Positions 25,847-34,824 of a stretch of DNA of 46,534 nt are shown here, one piece after another. Each line of letters begins with the position of its first letter. Positions within the stretch are counted from its first letter, which is position 1. The notes beneath the pieces are model-generated. The model worked only from the letters and a program-made list of their open reading frames with translations. It was not told the DNA's origin and did not search any database. The position numbers and the translations under genes are program-made. This stretch comes from Paenibacillus rigui (GTDB lineage Bacteria > Bacillota > Bacilli > Paenibacillales > NBRC-103111), in the NCBI RefSeq assembly GCF_002234615.1, contig NZ_NMQW01000056.1:1-46534 (forward strand), given 5' to 3'.

Positions 25847-26846
25847 TCAATAGGGCTGCAGCGTCTTAATCATCCGATAATGACCCGGCGAGGCGACATA
25901 ACCTAATCGGTTTCGGTTAATGGTCAGCATGGGAGCGTTAGCCGAATCGTTATGCGTATTCATGTAGGGGGCGTTCAGGCACTGCGCCAAACGGATAGCT
26001 TGGATTTTGAGCGTGAGTGCGATGTGTCTGCCGCGGTATTCCCGGTCGACCCCGGTAAACTCATGGTACATGCCGCCGGTTTGGCTGTTATGCAGCAGGT
26101 GAACGACACCAACATACCGGTCGCCGTCGGCGGCAATCAGCACGAGCTCCGGGCGTGAGCCATCCCGCTCAAGCACCCATTTTTTCCATTCCGAAAGATT
26201 CGGATAGCTTTCCCGGTTTCCAGGGATGTCTTCATTGGTCCGCTTGTACAGCTCATGCAGCTTTAATTCGTTAACCTCTCCCTGCTCCTCCAGCCATGTG
26301 GTGAAGCGGATTCCTTCAGCCTGAAGCTGTTGTTCTACGTCGCTTGCCCGTGTCCTCGTTGAAATGGGTCGGCAGGATCGTTGATTTGAATGTATGCCGA
26401 TCCTTTACATAGCCCCGTCTTTCGGCAAAGGCTTGGGCCGCTTCGTCTTCATCGGAGACCATGACGGTCATCTCAGAGGCATTCAGATCATGTGCCCATT
26501 GCTCCAATGCCTGCACAAGCCGAGTCCCGACACCTTGGTTCCAGTATGCCGCATCGACGACAACCGTATTGTGAAGGGTACCGGGTTCGGTCCAGGGGGC
26601 ACGCCAACCGTTGGCATACCCAAGCACATGGCCATCCGCAGAAAGAGCGGCTAAACGGATGCGATCATATCCGATCAGCCTGCCTTCCTCATCAAGTGAA
26701 GTGCTTCCCTTCTTGTACAGCTTTCCGTCTTCCTCGGCTAAAATCGCCGCTGAGGTAGGCTCCGTGTACACAAGGTTCAACAGCTGCGCCATTCGTTCGT
26801 AATGCTCCGGCAGCTGCACCGGCTGGATGGTTATATTCCTGCTCAT
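25847..26846 (-). pseudogene. Tandem GNAT acetyltransferase gene split by a frameshift
   Basis: The first frame (ATG 26846, GGGGTGAGG nearby) encodes a GNAT domain with the acetyl-CoA motif WNQGVGTRLVQAL and then runs out of homology at TGKRRRTTASG, stopping at about 26316. A shifted frame is open from the same point: RASDVEQQLQAEGIRFTTW continues without stop through EWKKWVLERDG into a second GNAT domain (EYRGRHIALTLKIQAIRLA; NAPMLTINRNRLGYV) ending at 25847. Together they make a two-domain GNAT protein of about 330 residues, with a one-base shift near 26345. It is either a recent pseudogene or a sequencing error. Substrate unknown. Confidence 0.75.
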
Positions 26847-27013
26847 TGTCCTCACCCCAATCTACGGACCATACCAATCGGGTGAATACACGCCGGGATG
26901 GTATGGCTTACCGTGTTCTATCATCAGTTTACCAAGAATGCAGGTGGAAACGGTAAATAATGAAAGGCTATAATAAAAGTATCCCAACCTGTGGACCAAA
27001 GGAGCTAACGAGA

Positions 27014-27997
27014 ATGAGCGTGTGGAGAGGCGCGGCAGCGATGTGCATAAACGAGAAACGAGAGCTCCTGATGATTTTGCAAGGGAGACCTGATGAGGAG
27101 AAACGATGGTCCGTCCCATCCGGAGAAGCAAATGATGACGAGACCTATGAGGCTTGCTGTGCGCGTGAAGTATGGGAGGAAACAGGCTACGAAGCGGGGG
27201 TCGGCCGGTTTCTTCATGAGAAGGGCGGCGTCAGCCGAGGTATTTTGTACAAGGTGAAATATTACGAGATCGATATTATAGGGGGCACGCCGACACTGCA
27301 CGATCCGGACGAACTGATCTGCGATATCGCATGGAAATCGGCTGAGGACATTGGGAAGCTGGATCTGACGTATCCTGAGGATCGGCCCTTTTTGCTGGAA
27401 TATGTGGCGACCGGCACCAGTGGGATTTTGTATCGCAGTAATCCGCTGACAGTACGGAAGCTTGTCCCGGGGGATGCGAAGCTGCTCTTTACATGGATGA
27501 ACGAGCCCGAGGTGCTGCAGTTTTACGGAGGGCGGGATCAAGCCCATACGATGGAGAGGGTGCAGGAGCAATTTTACCCGGAGGAAGATGTGTTGTTTCG
27601 TTGTATTGTAGAGTATGACGGAAAGCCGATCGGTTATATCCAATATGATTTGCTGGATGAGGAAGGAATGCAATATTACGGATTGGCTGATGCCTCTGCC
27701 ATTGAGCGGATATTCGGCATGGACCAGTTCATCGGGGAGCCGGCGTATTGGAATCGGGGGATCGGCCAACACCTGATGAGCTCTATGCTTCGTCATCTGG
27801 CGGAGCAGCATCAAGCGGACCGGGTCGTCATGGATCCCCAGGCTTGGAACGAACGGGCTATCGCTTGTTATGAAAAAAGCGGCTTTCGCAAGGTGAAGCT
27901 GCTGCCTGAGCAGGAATGGCATGAAGGAGCGAAGCGGGACTGCTGGCTGATGGAATGGAGACAGGATGACCTGGAGGCGACCGATGCTAAGAAATAA
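27014..27997 (+). CDS. NUDIX hydrolase-GNAT acetyltransferase fusion
   Basis: 327 residues from ATG 27014 (AAAGGAG upstream; the ATG at 26960 lacks one). Residues about 5-135 are a NUDIX domain with a complete Nudix box, G-x5-E-x7-REVWEETGY (starting GEANDDE). Residues about 150-320 are a GNAT domain of the aminoglycoside 6'-N-acetyltransferase-like type: LTVRKLVPGDAKLLFTWMN, FIGEPAYWNRGIGQHLM, WNERAIACYEKSGFRK. Each half is a known single-domain enzyme, and fusion in one chain is uncommon. Possibly a housecleaning or detoxification enzyme; whether it modifies aminoglycosides is not shown. Its end overlaps the next gene by 14 nt. Confidence 0.85.
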   Translation: MSVWRGAAAMCINEKRELLMILQGRPDEEKRWSVPSGEANDDETYEACCAREVWEETGYEAGVGRFLHEKGGVSRGILYKVKYYEIDIIGGTPTLHDPDELICDIAWKSAEDIGKLDLTYPEDRPFLLEYVATGTSGILYRSNPLTVRKLVPGDAKLLFTWMNEPEVLQFYGGRDQAHTMERVQEQFYPEEDVLFRCIVEYDGKPIGYIQYDLLDEEGMQYYGLADASAIERIFGMDQFIGEPAYWNRGIGQHLMSSMLRHLAEQHQADRVVMDPQAWNERAIACYEKSGFRKVKLLPEQEWHEGAKRDCWLMEWRQDDLEATDAKK

Positions 27998-28478
27998 TAA
28001 GGAAAAACGTGATTTGGAGCGGGCCGCGGCCCAAATTTTTATCGATATTTACAACAACAATCATGATCCCAAGCTCCGTCTGCTGTACCAGCGGGAACGT
28101 CCTGATGCTGTCGTTCAGGTACAGGATGCGACCCTGCGGCCGATCGGGATCGAGATTACGCACCTTTTCTACGATTCGGAAGAAGCCAAGATGCTGCTTG
28201 GGCGCTCGAAGGCGAGCAGCCACAGCATGGAGCTGATTGAGCTGCTGGTGAAGGAACTGAACAACCGGATTCAAGTGAAGGAGGCGAAGATCAGTACGTA
28301 TTCGTCCGAGTATCCGATTGCCCTGCTGATTCGCAACGCCTCACCGGCGTTCGGGATGTCGGAGATTTTGCGGGAAAAGCATTTGATTTATAAGCCGCAG
28401 GGCAAGTTTACGCATGTATGGTTTCTGTCCCGGGACGGTTCATCCGAATGGCTGCTGAAGGATCTAAACGGCCTGTAG
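27984..28478 (+). CDS. Hypothetical protein coupled to the NUDIX-GNAT gene
   Basis: 164 residues from ATG 27984 (GGAGG 8 nt upstream), overlapping the upstream gene by 14 nt, so probably co-translated. Charged helical N-terminus (NNKEKRDLERAAAQIF), then a beta-rich segment with PDAVVQVQDATLRPIGIEIT, faintly like the D-x(n)-(E)-x-(K/T) core of restriction-like nuclease folds, but without a convincing Lys. No membrane segment. I do not recognise the family and assign no function. Confidence 0.65.
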   Translation: MLRNNKEKRDLERAAAQIFIDIYNNNHDPKLRLLYQRERPDAVVQVQDATLRPIGIEITHLFYDSEEAKMLLGRSKASSHSMELIELLVKELNNRIQVKEAKISTYSSEYPIALLIRNASPAFGMSEILREKHLIYKPQGKFTHVWFLSRDGSSEWLLKDLNGL

Positions 28479-28493
28479 CCCATGGACCCGAGT

Positions 28494-29417
28494 TTACTTC
28501 ACGATGGCGATAAGAACGGGCAGCACGATGAACGAAGCAAGCGTTGTCCACAAAATGCATTTGGTCACCATATGCGGGGACGCGTTAAACCGTTCTGCCA
28601 AAATACCGGCGTTGACAGCCGCGGGCATGGAAGCCAGGATCAGCAATACGGAGAACAGGGTTCCCTGAACCTGCAATACGTATAAAACCAGGCAAGCTAG
28701 CAAAGGGGAAAGCAGCAGCCGTACCGACATACCTGACCAGAACGCGGTTTGGATGCTTCGGTCGAAATCGCTCTTTTTCACACTGGCCATTTGCGCTCCC
28801 AGAATCGCAAGCACGACGGGCGAATACGCCTGGGAGATCATGGCGATGCCCTTTTCCACTCCTGCGGGAAAATGCATATCGAGTGCCCGGAGGAGCATGG
28901 CCGTCAAGGCCGCATAAATCGCCGGAAGCGAAAAGACGGATTTGACCGCACCGCGGATGGAAAACTGCGATCTGGCGGCGAAATAGACCCCTACCGTATT
29001 GACAATGACCATTTGCGCGATGACATATACCGACGCTTTGTCCAGTCCCAGCTTGCCGAAGGCCAGCAGCACCAGAGGGAGTCCATAATTGACGCTGTTC
29101 GTAAAAGTGGATACAAGCGTCAGCCCTGCGGTTTCCGTCGCCGGCAGCCTCAGCAGCCTGCCTAAACCGTTGGCAGCGGCCCAGAGGACTACCAGATTCA
29201 ACAGGGAGAAGACGAACGTTTTGTACACTTCATCGAAAGAGAGCTGGGCTGTCGTCAACGTCTCGAAGATGATCGCCGGGCTTAGGAAGTACAAATACAG
29301 TGTCAGCAAAGGCTTCGTTTCCAAATTTTTGTACCGTGCCAGAAGGGCTCCCACGATGACCGGGATGGATAACGGTACGATGACCTGAAGCAGTGTGGCT
29401 ATTACCGATTGCATCAT
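28494..29417 (-). CDS. AEC family (auxin efflux carrier-type) transporter
   Basis: 307 residues from ATG 29417, with AGAGGA 9 nt upstream; two earlier in-frame ATGs overlap or abut that RBS. Ten membrane helices in two halves. VIVPLSIPVIVGALLARY, LYFLSPAIIFETL and FTNSVNYGLPLVLLAFG are typical of AEC/PIN-like permeases such as YfdV/MleP, which export organic acids or amino acids. Substrate not predictable. It is divergent from the preQ1-controlled transporter. Confidence 0.85.
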   Translation of the reverse strand: MMQSVIATLLQVIVPLSIPVIVGALLARYKNLETKPLLTLYLYFLSPAIIFETLTTAQLSFDEVYKTFVFSLLNLVVLWAAANGLGRLLRLPATETAGLTLVSTFTNSVNYGLPLVLLAFGKLGLDKASVYVIAQMVIVNTVGVYFAARSQFSIRGAVKSVFSLPAIYAALTAMLLRALDMHFPAGVEKGIAMISQAYSPVVLAILGAQMASVKKSDFDRSIQTAFWSGMSVRLLLSPLLACLVLYVLQVQGTLFSVLLILASMPAAVNAGILAERFNASPHMVTKCILWTTLASFIVLPVLIAIVK

Positions 29418-29521
29418 AACGGGCATTCCTCTCATCTATTCATGAATATTCTAACTCTACCTGTCCTGCCGCTTGCCGTCCAAGATGGAAAATCTATCAT
29501 TTTCATAGTTATTGCCTATGA

Positions 29522-29550
29522 TTGCCGAATGAGAGAGGGCGTGCTACAAT
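29522..29550 (+). promoter_or_regulatory. Sigma-A promoter for the preQ1 transporter
   Basis: TTGCCG (29522-29527), 17-bp spacer, TACAAT (29545-29550). Predicted start near 29557 gives a leader of about 100 nt with a TCGGTAT/ATACCGA hairpin and the riboswitch. Confidence 0.6.
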
Positions 29551-29611
29551 AGGGGCTTCGGTATGCAACTATACCGATCCGGCTTAATCGGCGGGCCGTT
29601 CCGTCGCCGAT

Positions 29612-29649
29612 CGCGGTTCGAAACCATCCCGCGTGATCAAAACTAGGAG
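29612..29649 (+). ncRNA. PreQ1-I riboswitch
   Basis: CGCGG-TTCGAAACCATC-CCGCG forms the P1 stem and L1 loop, followed by the A-rich tail TGATCAAAACTAGGAG in which AAAACTAG would make the H-type pseudoknot. This matches the class I preQ1 aptamer outline of B. subtilis queC. The tail runs into the RBS (AGGAGAG, 29645-29651) just before ATG 29658, so ligand binding should block translation. Confidence 0.85.
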
Positions 29650-29657
29650 AGAGGCAT

Positions 29658-30344
29658 ATGTTTAATTTTGTTTGGGGCGCTGCGTTTGTCATCGTCAATT
29701 TTGTGCTGTTTCTGATCAGCTACCGGTTCTTTGGCCGCAAGGGTCTTTATGCCTGGGTCGGCTTCGCCACCGTGCTGGCGAACATTGAGGTCGTCAAGAC
29801 GATCGAGGTCTTCGGAATCGTGATGACGCTTGGTAACTCCATCTACGCATCGATCTATATGACCACCGACCTGCTGAACGAAAAGTATGGGGCCAAGGCG
29901 GCCAAGCAAGCCGTTTGGTTCGGATTTTTCAGTCTTATCGCGTCCACGGTCATGATGCAGATGGTGCTGGCCTTCGTGCCGCAGGAGGCGGATATTTCAC
30001 AGGAGGCGCTGAAGACCATTTTCGGTTTGGCGCCACAGATCGCCCTCGGCAGCATTTGCGCATATTTGGTCAGCCAGTTTCTGGACGTGCGTGTGTTCAG
30101 CGTGTTAAAGCGGCGCTATCCGGAGCGGGGGCAGTTTTGGCTTCGCATTAATGGAAGTACAGGGCTGAGCCAGTTCATCGATTCCTTGGTATTTTGTTCG
30201 ATTGCCTTCTACGGCGTCTATTCGCTGGATGTATGGTGGCAGATTTTGCTGACCACCTATGTGCTGAAATTCGTCATTTCCGTAGCGGGAACACCGGTTT
30301 TATATATGGCCAGATCGTTTAAAGCGAAAGCGGAGGACGATTAA
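29658..30344 (+). CDS. Queuosine precursor transporter (YhhQ/DUF165 family)
   Basis: 228 residues with about six membrane segments. TLGNSIYASIYMTTDLLNEKYG is the hallmark of the vut_1/DUF165 (YhhQ) family, which imports queuosine precursors. The preQ1-I riboswitch directly upstream supports import of preQ1 or a close precursor (preQ0/queuine). TTGLSQFIDS-type motif near residue 165 (GSTGLSQFIDSLVF) is also conserved. RBS overlaps the riboswitch tail. Monocistronic, ended by the terminator at 30362. Confidence 0.92.
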   Translation: MFNFVWGAAFVIVNFVLFLISYRFFGRKGLYAWVGFATVLANIEVVKTIEVFGIVMTLGNSIYASIYMTTDLLNEKYGAKAAKQAVWFGFFSLIASTVMMQMVLAFVPQEADISQEALKTIFGLAPQIALGSICAYLVSQFLDVRVFSVLKRRYPERGQFWLRINGSTGLSQFIDSLVFCSIAFYGVYSLDVWWQILLTTYVLKFVISVAGTPVLYMARSFKAKAEDD

Positions 30345-30361
30345 TTTTCATTTGAAAATGA

Positions 30362-30393
30362 AGCTGTTGCCCGACGGGGCAATGGCTTTTTTT
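30362..30393 (+). terminator. Intrinsic terminator
   Basis: AGCTGTTGCCC-GACG-GGGCAATGGCT followed by TTTTTT; eleven pairs including two G-U wobbles. Confidence 0.85.
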
Positions 30394-30507
30394 GTATGTT
30401 TTTGTCGAAGCCATGAAGGAAATTCCAAAATGAGGTAGAAAGGAAAAGGAGACGGCGCAGAAAAGAACGCGTACGCGATTAAACTTAGGGTTGAAAGGAA
30501 GGAAGTA

Positions 30508-32500
30508 ATGAAAAAAACAGGGGTTGCTTTTATTGTATTACTGCTGATGTGCAGCCTGTTAGGGCCTGCAGGAATGTATGCAGAAGCGGGGGAATCCGAC
30601 TCGACGTCCGCTGCAGACGCCGTGACAACGTTCACGGTCAAGATCGAGGATCCTGTGCTGGAGCAGGCGATCCGTCATGAGCTGAACATTGAGGATCGAC
30701 CGCTGCAGTACCAGGATCTACAGCAGCTGACGTCGCTTTACCCGCAGACGGAACAGAAAATGAAGAGTTTGAAAGGGCTGGAATGGGCCACGAACTTGAC
30801 CTCGCTGATGGTGCCGGATCAACAAATCACGGATCTATCGCCGCTGCAAAATTTGTACCGGCTCCGTTTTCTTGGGCTGAACGGCAACCAAATAACGAAT
30901 GTATGTCCGATTGCCGGGTTGAATCAAATCGACCGGCTTGTAATTTACGATAATCAGATCAGTGATATCCACTGCTTGTCCCGATTAACCGGCTTGACGG
31001 ATCTGCTGGCGGACCATAATCAGATTAAGGATATCAGCGCCTTGTCACAGCTTCCTATCAGGTGGCTTAATCTCGAAGGCAATCCCATTACGGATATAAC
31101 GCCTGTAGGCCGAATGAATTCGCTGACGCATCTTAATGTAGATACGAAGCCGCTGAACGAGTCGTCACAGACGCTGCTCTCCCGATTGGACCAATCAGGT
31201 GTGATGGTGAATCGATTCGAGAAGGATGGGGAGCATGGATCGGGCATTTCCGTCATGCTGGACGGGCAGCGTGTTTTGTTCGAGCAGGCCCCGGTTGTGG
31301 AGGACGGGAATACACTTGTGCCGTTCCGCCCCTTGTTTGAGAAGCTGGGCTACACCATCCAATGGGATCAAGCATCGAGGACGGTGACCGGAGAGAAAAA
31401 GGGAACGAAGCTAACACTCAAGGCAGGGGACAAGCAGGCTTTTGTAGATGGGAAACCGTATGCTTTGGAAGCTGCCCCGCAGATTGTGAATGGAAGCACG
31501 CTGGTTCCTGTTCGTTTCGTAGGAGAAGCCTCCAAATATGACGTCACTTGGGAGCAGGCAACCAAAACGGTGTATATTGCGCAGCCTTACGATTTGAAAA
31601 GCCCCGACGGTCGTGCGCAAATGCATGTTAGCGGGAAATGGAGATCGTTGAACGCACCTGTCCGTGGCATCCAAAGCTATGCTATGTATGATGGCAGTAT
31701 GCTGATGACCAACAGCGACCCGAAAGCGTATTTGCCAAGCGTTGAATCCTTGGACAGCTACGAGCAGGCCGTCTTAGGGAATTTGAGCACCAGAGGCTAC
31801 AAGGATTACAGCGAACCGAAAAAAATAACGGTCAACGGTATGCCTGCCCGACAATTTGTTTATTCCGTATCCCATTCAAGCAAGACGGTTAAAATTTTGG
31901 CAACGATCATTGAAGGCAAATACAATTTTTTCCGCGTCGCTTTCATGGTGGAGGAAGATAAATTTCCGGCATTGGAGCCGGAGCTTCAGCAAATGCTCCA
32001 ATCGTTTCAAGAGCTGAAAACCGTCTCTGAGGGGAACCAGGAGAAGTTTGGAGCTATGGAGCCGACGGACCGGCTGCTGGATGCGGTATGGCAGCTTTGC
32101 GGATTTATACGTGCTTGGCGAGGACAAAAGCAGAGTATGGCTGGAGGATACCGAAGCGGACGTGGGTATGGGCAACGAGGTGTATGTTGAAACCTTGAAG
32201 CGGTGGAGCGAAATCTCAAGAGGAGCCTTCATGCCGACGGACATTCGGGAGGAATGGGGTTCGATGGAAGGGCCTGTGACCGTCTCCTTTATGCTGAACG
32301 GGGAGAAGCGGACAATCCATCCGCTCTATCAGAATGATTTTATCGACGTGGGTATCGTTCAGGAGTTGAATGCGCTGATCGCTGATTCCGGCTATCAATT
32401 CGCAGTGGTGCACCTCGATCAAACGGTATTCGTGACCGTGTTAACCGCCAAAGAAAGGGAAGGCATCGAAAAAGACCGGTTCATTGAGTTTGAATTCTAG
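30508..32500 (+). pseudogene. Secreted LRR plus stalk-domain protein, frameshifted
   Basis: The frame from ATG 30508 (GGAAGG upstream) has a signal peptide (residues 1-30), about six internalin-like leucine-rich repeats (residues about 45-215; LTSLMVPDQQITDLSPL), and a copper amine oxidase N-terminal-like stalk domain (about 245-355; DGNTLVPFRPLFEKLGYTI...VPVRFVGEA). It then goes on until about residue 525, where it falls out of frame (DRLLDAVWQLCGFIRAWRGQ, stop 32190). The alternative frame continues as YGSFADLYVLGEDKSRVWLE to 32500. A one-base shift near 32085-32100 explains both. Restored length is about 660 residues. Pseudogene or sequence error; role presumably cell-surface binding. Confidence 0.75.
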
Positions 32501-32579
32501 AAGCTGCGATTTTCTAATATACTATTGAATAGATTCCACATCCTTCACTCGTTGGAGAAGATTGTAAAGGAGTGTGTTC

Positions 32580-33881
32580 ATGCGTACCAGAAGATGGTTG
32601 GGTTATGCGGTTGCCGCCGTGATGACTCTGTCCGCTGTCCCTGCTGGTGTGGCTTCTGTTCCGCAGCAGGCCTATGCCTGTTCCAAGGGAGAGATTACGA
32701 CACCGGAGTATGATTACTCAACAGCAAGCCATGTATTTTACGGTATGGTCAACAAGGTGGAGAACGTATATTTCAACGGACAAATGTACCGAATGGCTAC
32801 TTTCGTCGTGGATGCCAAGCTGAAAGGCGAATATGTGCGGACCGTGCTTACGCGGCCGGATAGCGATCAATGCGGAATGGCCTTTGAAGCGGGGCGCAGC
32901 TACCTGGTATATGCGAATAATCGGCTGGGCCCGCCTTCAGCCAGTGTGTTTGATGTTTTCTCGGGAGACGAAGCGGCAAGACGTCTCGAGCAAGCCCAAA
33001 GCTTGATTGCCAGCGTGCCTGTCCCCGAACCGGGGGAGCAGAGGGTCACGCTATACCCTGGAACGGACGCAACGATTACTTTGGATGGACAGCAAGCACC
33101 TGTGAAGCCGGGCTCGTTATTTTATAAAAATATTTTATACGTCCCGCTCACCTTTTTCCGGGATACCTTAGGCTATGTTACAGTGTGGAATGCGGAAGCA
33201 AACCGGTACGATATCTTGCTGCGTTCGGAATGGGCAGGCATTGCAGCACAAGGGGATCAGGCACAGTCAGCCTTCAAAGCAGATTCCAAGGGGATCCCGG
33301 CCGGAACGGAGCCATTTGAAGCGACGGTGACTTACTCCAATGTACAGGCCAGAGTGGACGGCGGGAAATATGCTCCGGAGCATCTGCCTTTTACCTACGA
33401 CGGAGTCGTATTTGTGCCGCTTCGAGAAACGGCAGAAAAGCTGGGGATACAAGTCACCTGGGATCCCGGCTCTTATACGGCGATGTTAAAAGATATAAGG
33501 CCGATCCATCCGATGGACCATCCTGTTCTGGTGATGAAATTATCGTCGGATACGGACGGAGTGCCTGATTTGATCGTGGATCGCATCGAGAACGATCAGG
33601 CGACGTACAGGGTGGACCGTAAGCTCCAATACGGCGAGAAGCCGGAGCAGCTCTCGGCACCGTTTCTTGATTTGGTGAAGGAGACGGACGGAGCACGCGA
33701 ACGTAGAATCCGGCTATTTTTAAAGTCGGGAGACCGGGAGAACGAGCTGGTTATGACGGAGGATTTGATGCATTCGCTGCTGACGAATCCATTGGTGCGC
33801 ACGTCCGCCAGCCTGACACTGGGGCGGGATTTCTTCTACTGGCCGGACGATTATGTCATCGGTACACCGAATATTCATTAA
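32580..33881 (+). CDS. Secreted NTR/TIMP-like and stalk-domain protein
   Basis: 433 residues from ATG 32580 (AAAGGAG 7 nt upstream). Signal peptide ends near QQAYAC. The mature N-terminus starts with Cys (ACSKGEITTPEYDY) and reads as an NTR/TIMP-like domain: HVFYGMVNKVEN, then SDQCGMAFEAGRSYLVYANN. Two copper amine oxidase N-terminal-like stalk segments follow (LFYKNILYVPLTFFRDTLGY, about residue 180; FTYDGVVFVPLRETAEKLGI, about 275). The first Cys could be the mature N-terminus of the NTR fold or a lipobox residue (AYAC is not a canonical lipobox). Neighbour of another stalk-domain gene. Function unknown; extracellular. Confidence 0.75.
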   Translation: MRTRRWLGYAVAAVMTLSAVPAGVASVPQQAYACSKGEITTPEYDYSTASHVFYGMVNKVENVYFNGQMYRMATFVVDAKLKGEYVRTVLTRPDSDQCGMAFEAGRSYLVYANNRLGPPSASVFDVFSGDEAARRLEQAQSLIASVPVPEPGEQRVTLYPGTDATITLDGQQAPVKPGSLFYKNILYVPLTFFRDTLGYVTVWNAEANRYDILLRSEWAGIAAQGDQAQSAFKADSKGIPAGTEPFEATVTYSNVQARVDGGKYAPEHLPFTYDGVVFVPLRETAEKLGIQVTWDPGSYTAMLKDIRPIHPMDHPVLVMKLSSDTDGVPDLIVDRIENDQATYRVDRKLQYGEKPEQLSAPFLDLVKETDGARERRIRLFLKSGDRENELVMTEDLMHSLLTNPLVRTSASLTLGRDFFYWPDDYVIGTPNIH

Positions 33882-33908
33882 AACAGCTTGCAGGCAGGCC
33901 TAAAATAA

Positions 33909-33936
33909 AACGCAGCCGGATTTGGCTGCGTTTTTT
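33909..33936 (+). terminator. Intrinsic terminator
   Basis: AACGCAGCC-GGATTT-GGCTGCGTT followed by TTTT. Confidence 0.9.
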
Positions 33937-33999
33937 CATGGGGAAAAAGCTTGCTTTCAGCAAAAAAAGATTTTGCAGGTGGCAGATATTCCAAGGGCT

Positions 34000-34668
34000 T
34001 CAATGAGCTTCGACATCGGGCTCAAACCCGTTCCAGATGACCGTCTGCTCCACCGGGAAGCGGGAGGTAGGCCGGGCAGGTCTTGCACCTTTGCCAATGG
34101 CTACGAGCAGGACCGGGATATAACGCGGCGGGACATGGAACGCTTGGACGAAGGCTTCGGCGTCGAAGCCGGCCATCGGGCCCGAGTCAAGACCTTTCGC
34201 TTTCGCGGCGAGCATAAGCTGCATGGCGGCCAGCGATGCGTTGCGAATCGCTTCATCGCGCCGATAGGTGGAAGAAGCGTTTGCGTAAGCACCTTCAATT
34301 TGACTGATCATGGCCTGATAGGAAGCATAGCCTGCATAAGCGTCCTCGAGTCCTTCCTTAACTACGGGCCCGTATATCGCTTCGGCATTCCGATTGGCCT
34401 GGAGGTCCCCGAGTACGGCGATGGTAACGGAAGCGTCAAGGACTTGCTTTTGGCCGTTTGCAATAGGAAGCAGCTTTTCCTTGGCTGCCGCCCCGGTTAT
34501 CGCTACGAACTTCCAATGCTGAAGATTCCAAGATGACGGGGCGTATCCCGCAATGTCCAGGAGCTCTTTGATTTCTTGTTCGCTGAGTTTGTGCGATGCA
34601 TCAAAATGTCTAACGGAATGACGCTCGCGGAATAGGGTGATAAACTCGGATTGCGCAGCGGTTGACAT
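34000..34668 (-). CDS. NAD(P)H nitroreductase family protein
   Basis: 222 residues; AAAGGAG 11-12 nt before ATG. FMN-binding signature RERHSVRHFD at the N-terminus, then APSSWNLQHWKFVAI and GLDSGPMAGFD near residue 165, as in NfsB/YodC-like flavoproteins. Full length for the family. It reduces nitro compounds or quinones with NAD(P)H; physiological substrate unknown. Divergently transcribed from a MocR-type regulator with a shared 156-bp promoter region, which suggests that regulator controls it. Confidence 0.88.
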   Translation of the reverse strand: MSTAAQSEFITLFRERHSVRHFDASHKLSEQEIKELLDIAGYAPSSWNLQHWKFVAITGAAAKEKLLPIANGQKQVLDASVTIAVLGDLQANRNAEAIYGPVVKEGLEDAYAGYASYQAMISQIEGAYANASSTYRRDEAIRNASLAAMQLMLAAKAKGLDSGPMAGFDAEAFVQAFHVPPRYIPVLLVAIGKGARPARPTSRFPVEQTVIWNGFEPDVEAH

Positions 34669-34765
34669 GTCTCAATCGACTCCTTTGATTGTATAAATGT
34701 AAGTGGTTCTGACTACTTGATGATATGCCGACCTGCGGTCGTGAACAATTGCAATTTTCCAAAAG

Positions 34766-34797
34766 TGTATCGATACAGTTGGTCTGTGTAATATAAT
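34766..34797 (+). promoter_or_regulatory. Palindrome and -10 box in MocR/nitroreductase divergent region
   Basis: TGTATCGATACA (34766-34777) is a perfect 12-bp palindrome lying where the -35 of the MocR gene should be; TATAAT is at 34792-34797. Probably the autoregulatory operator of the MocR protein; inference from position only. Confidence 0.45.
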
Positions 34798-34824
34798 GGC
34801 TCCAAAGGAAGTGAGGGGAACGGA

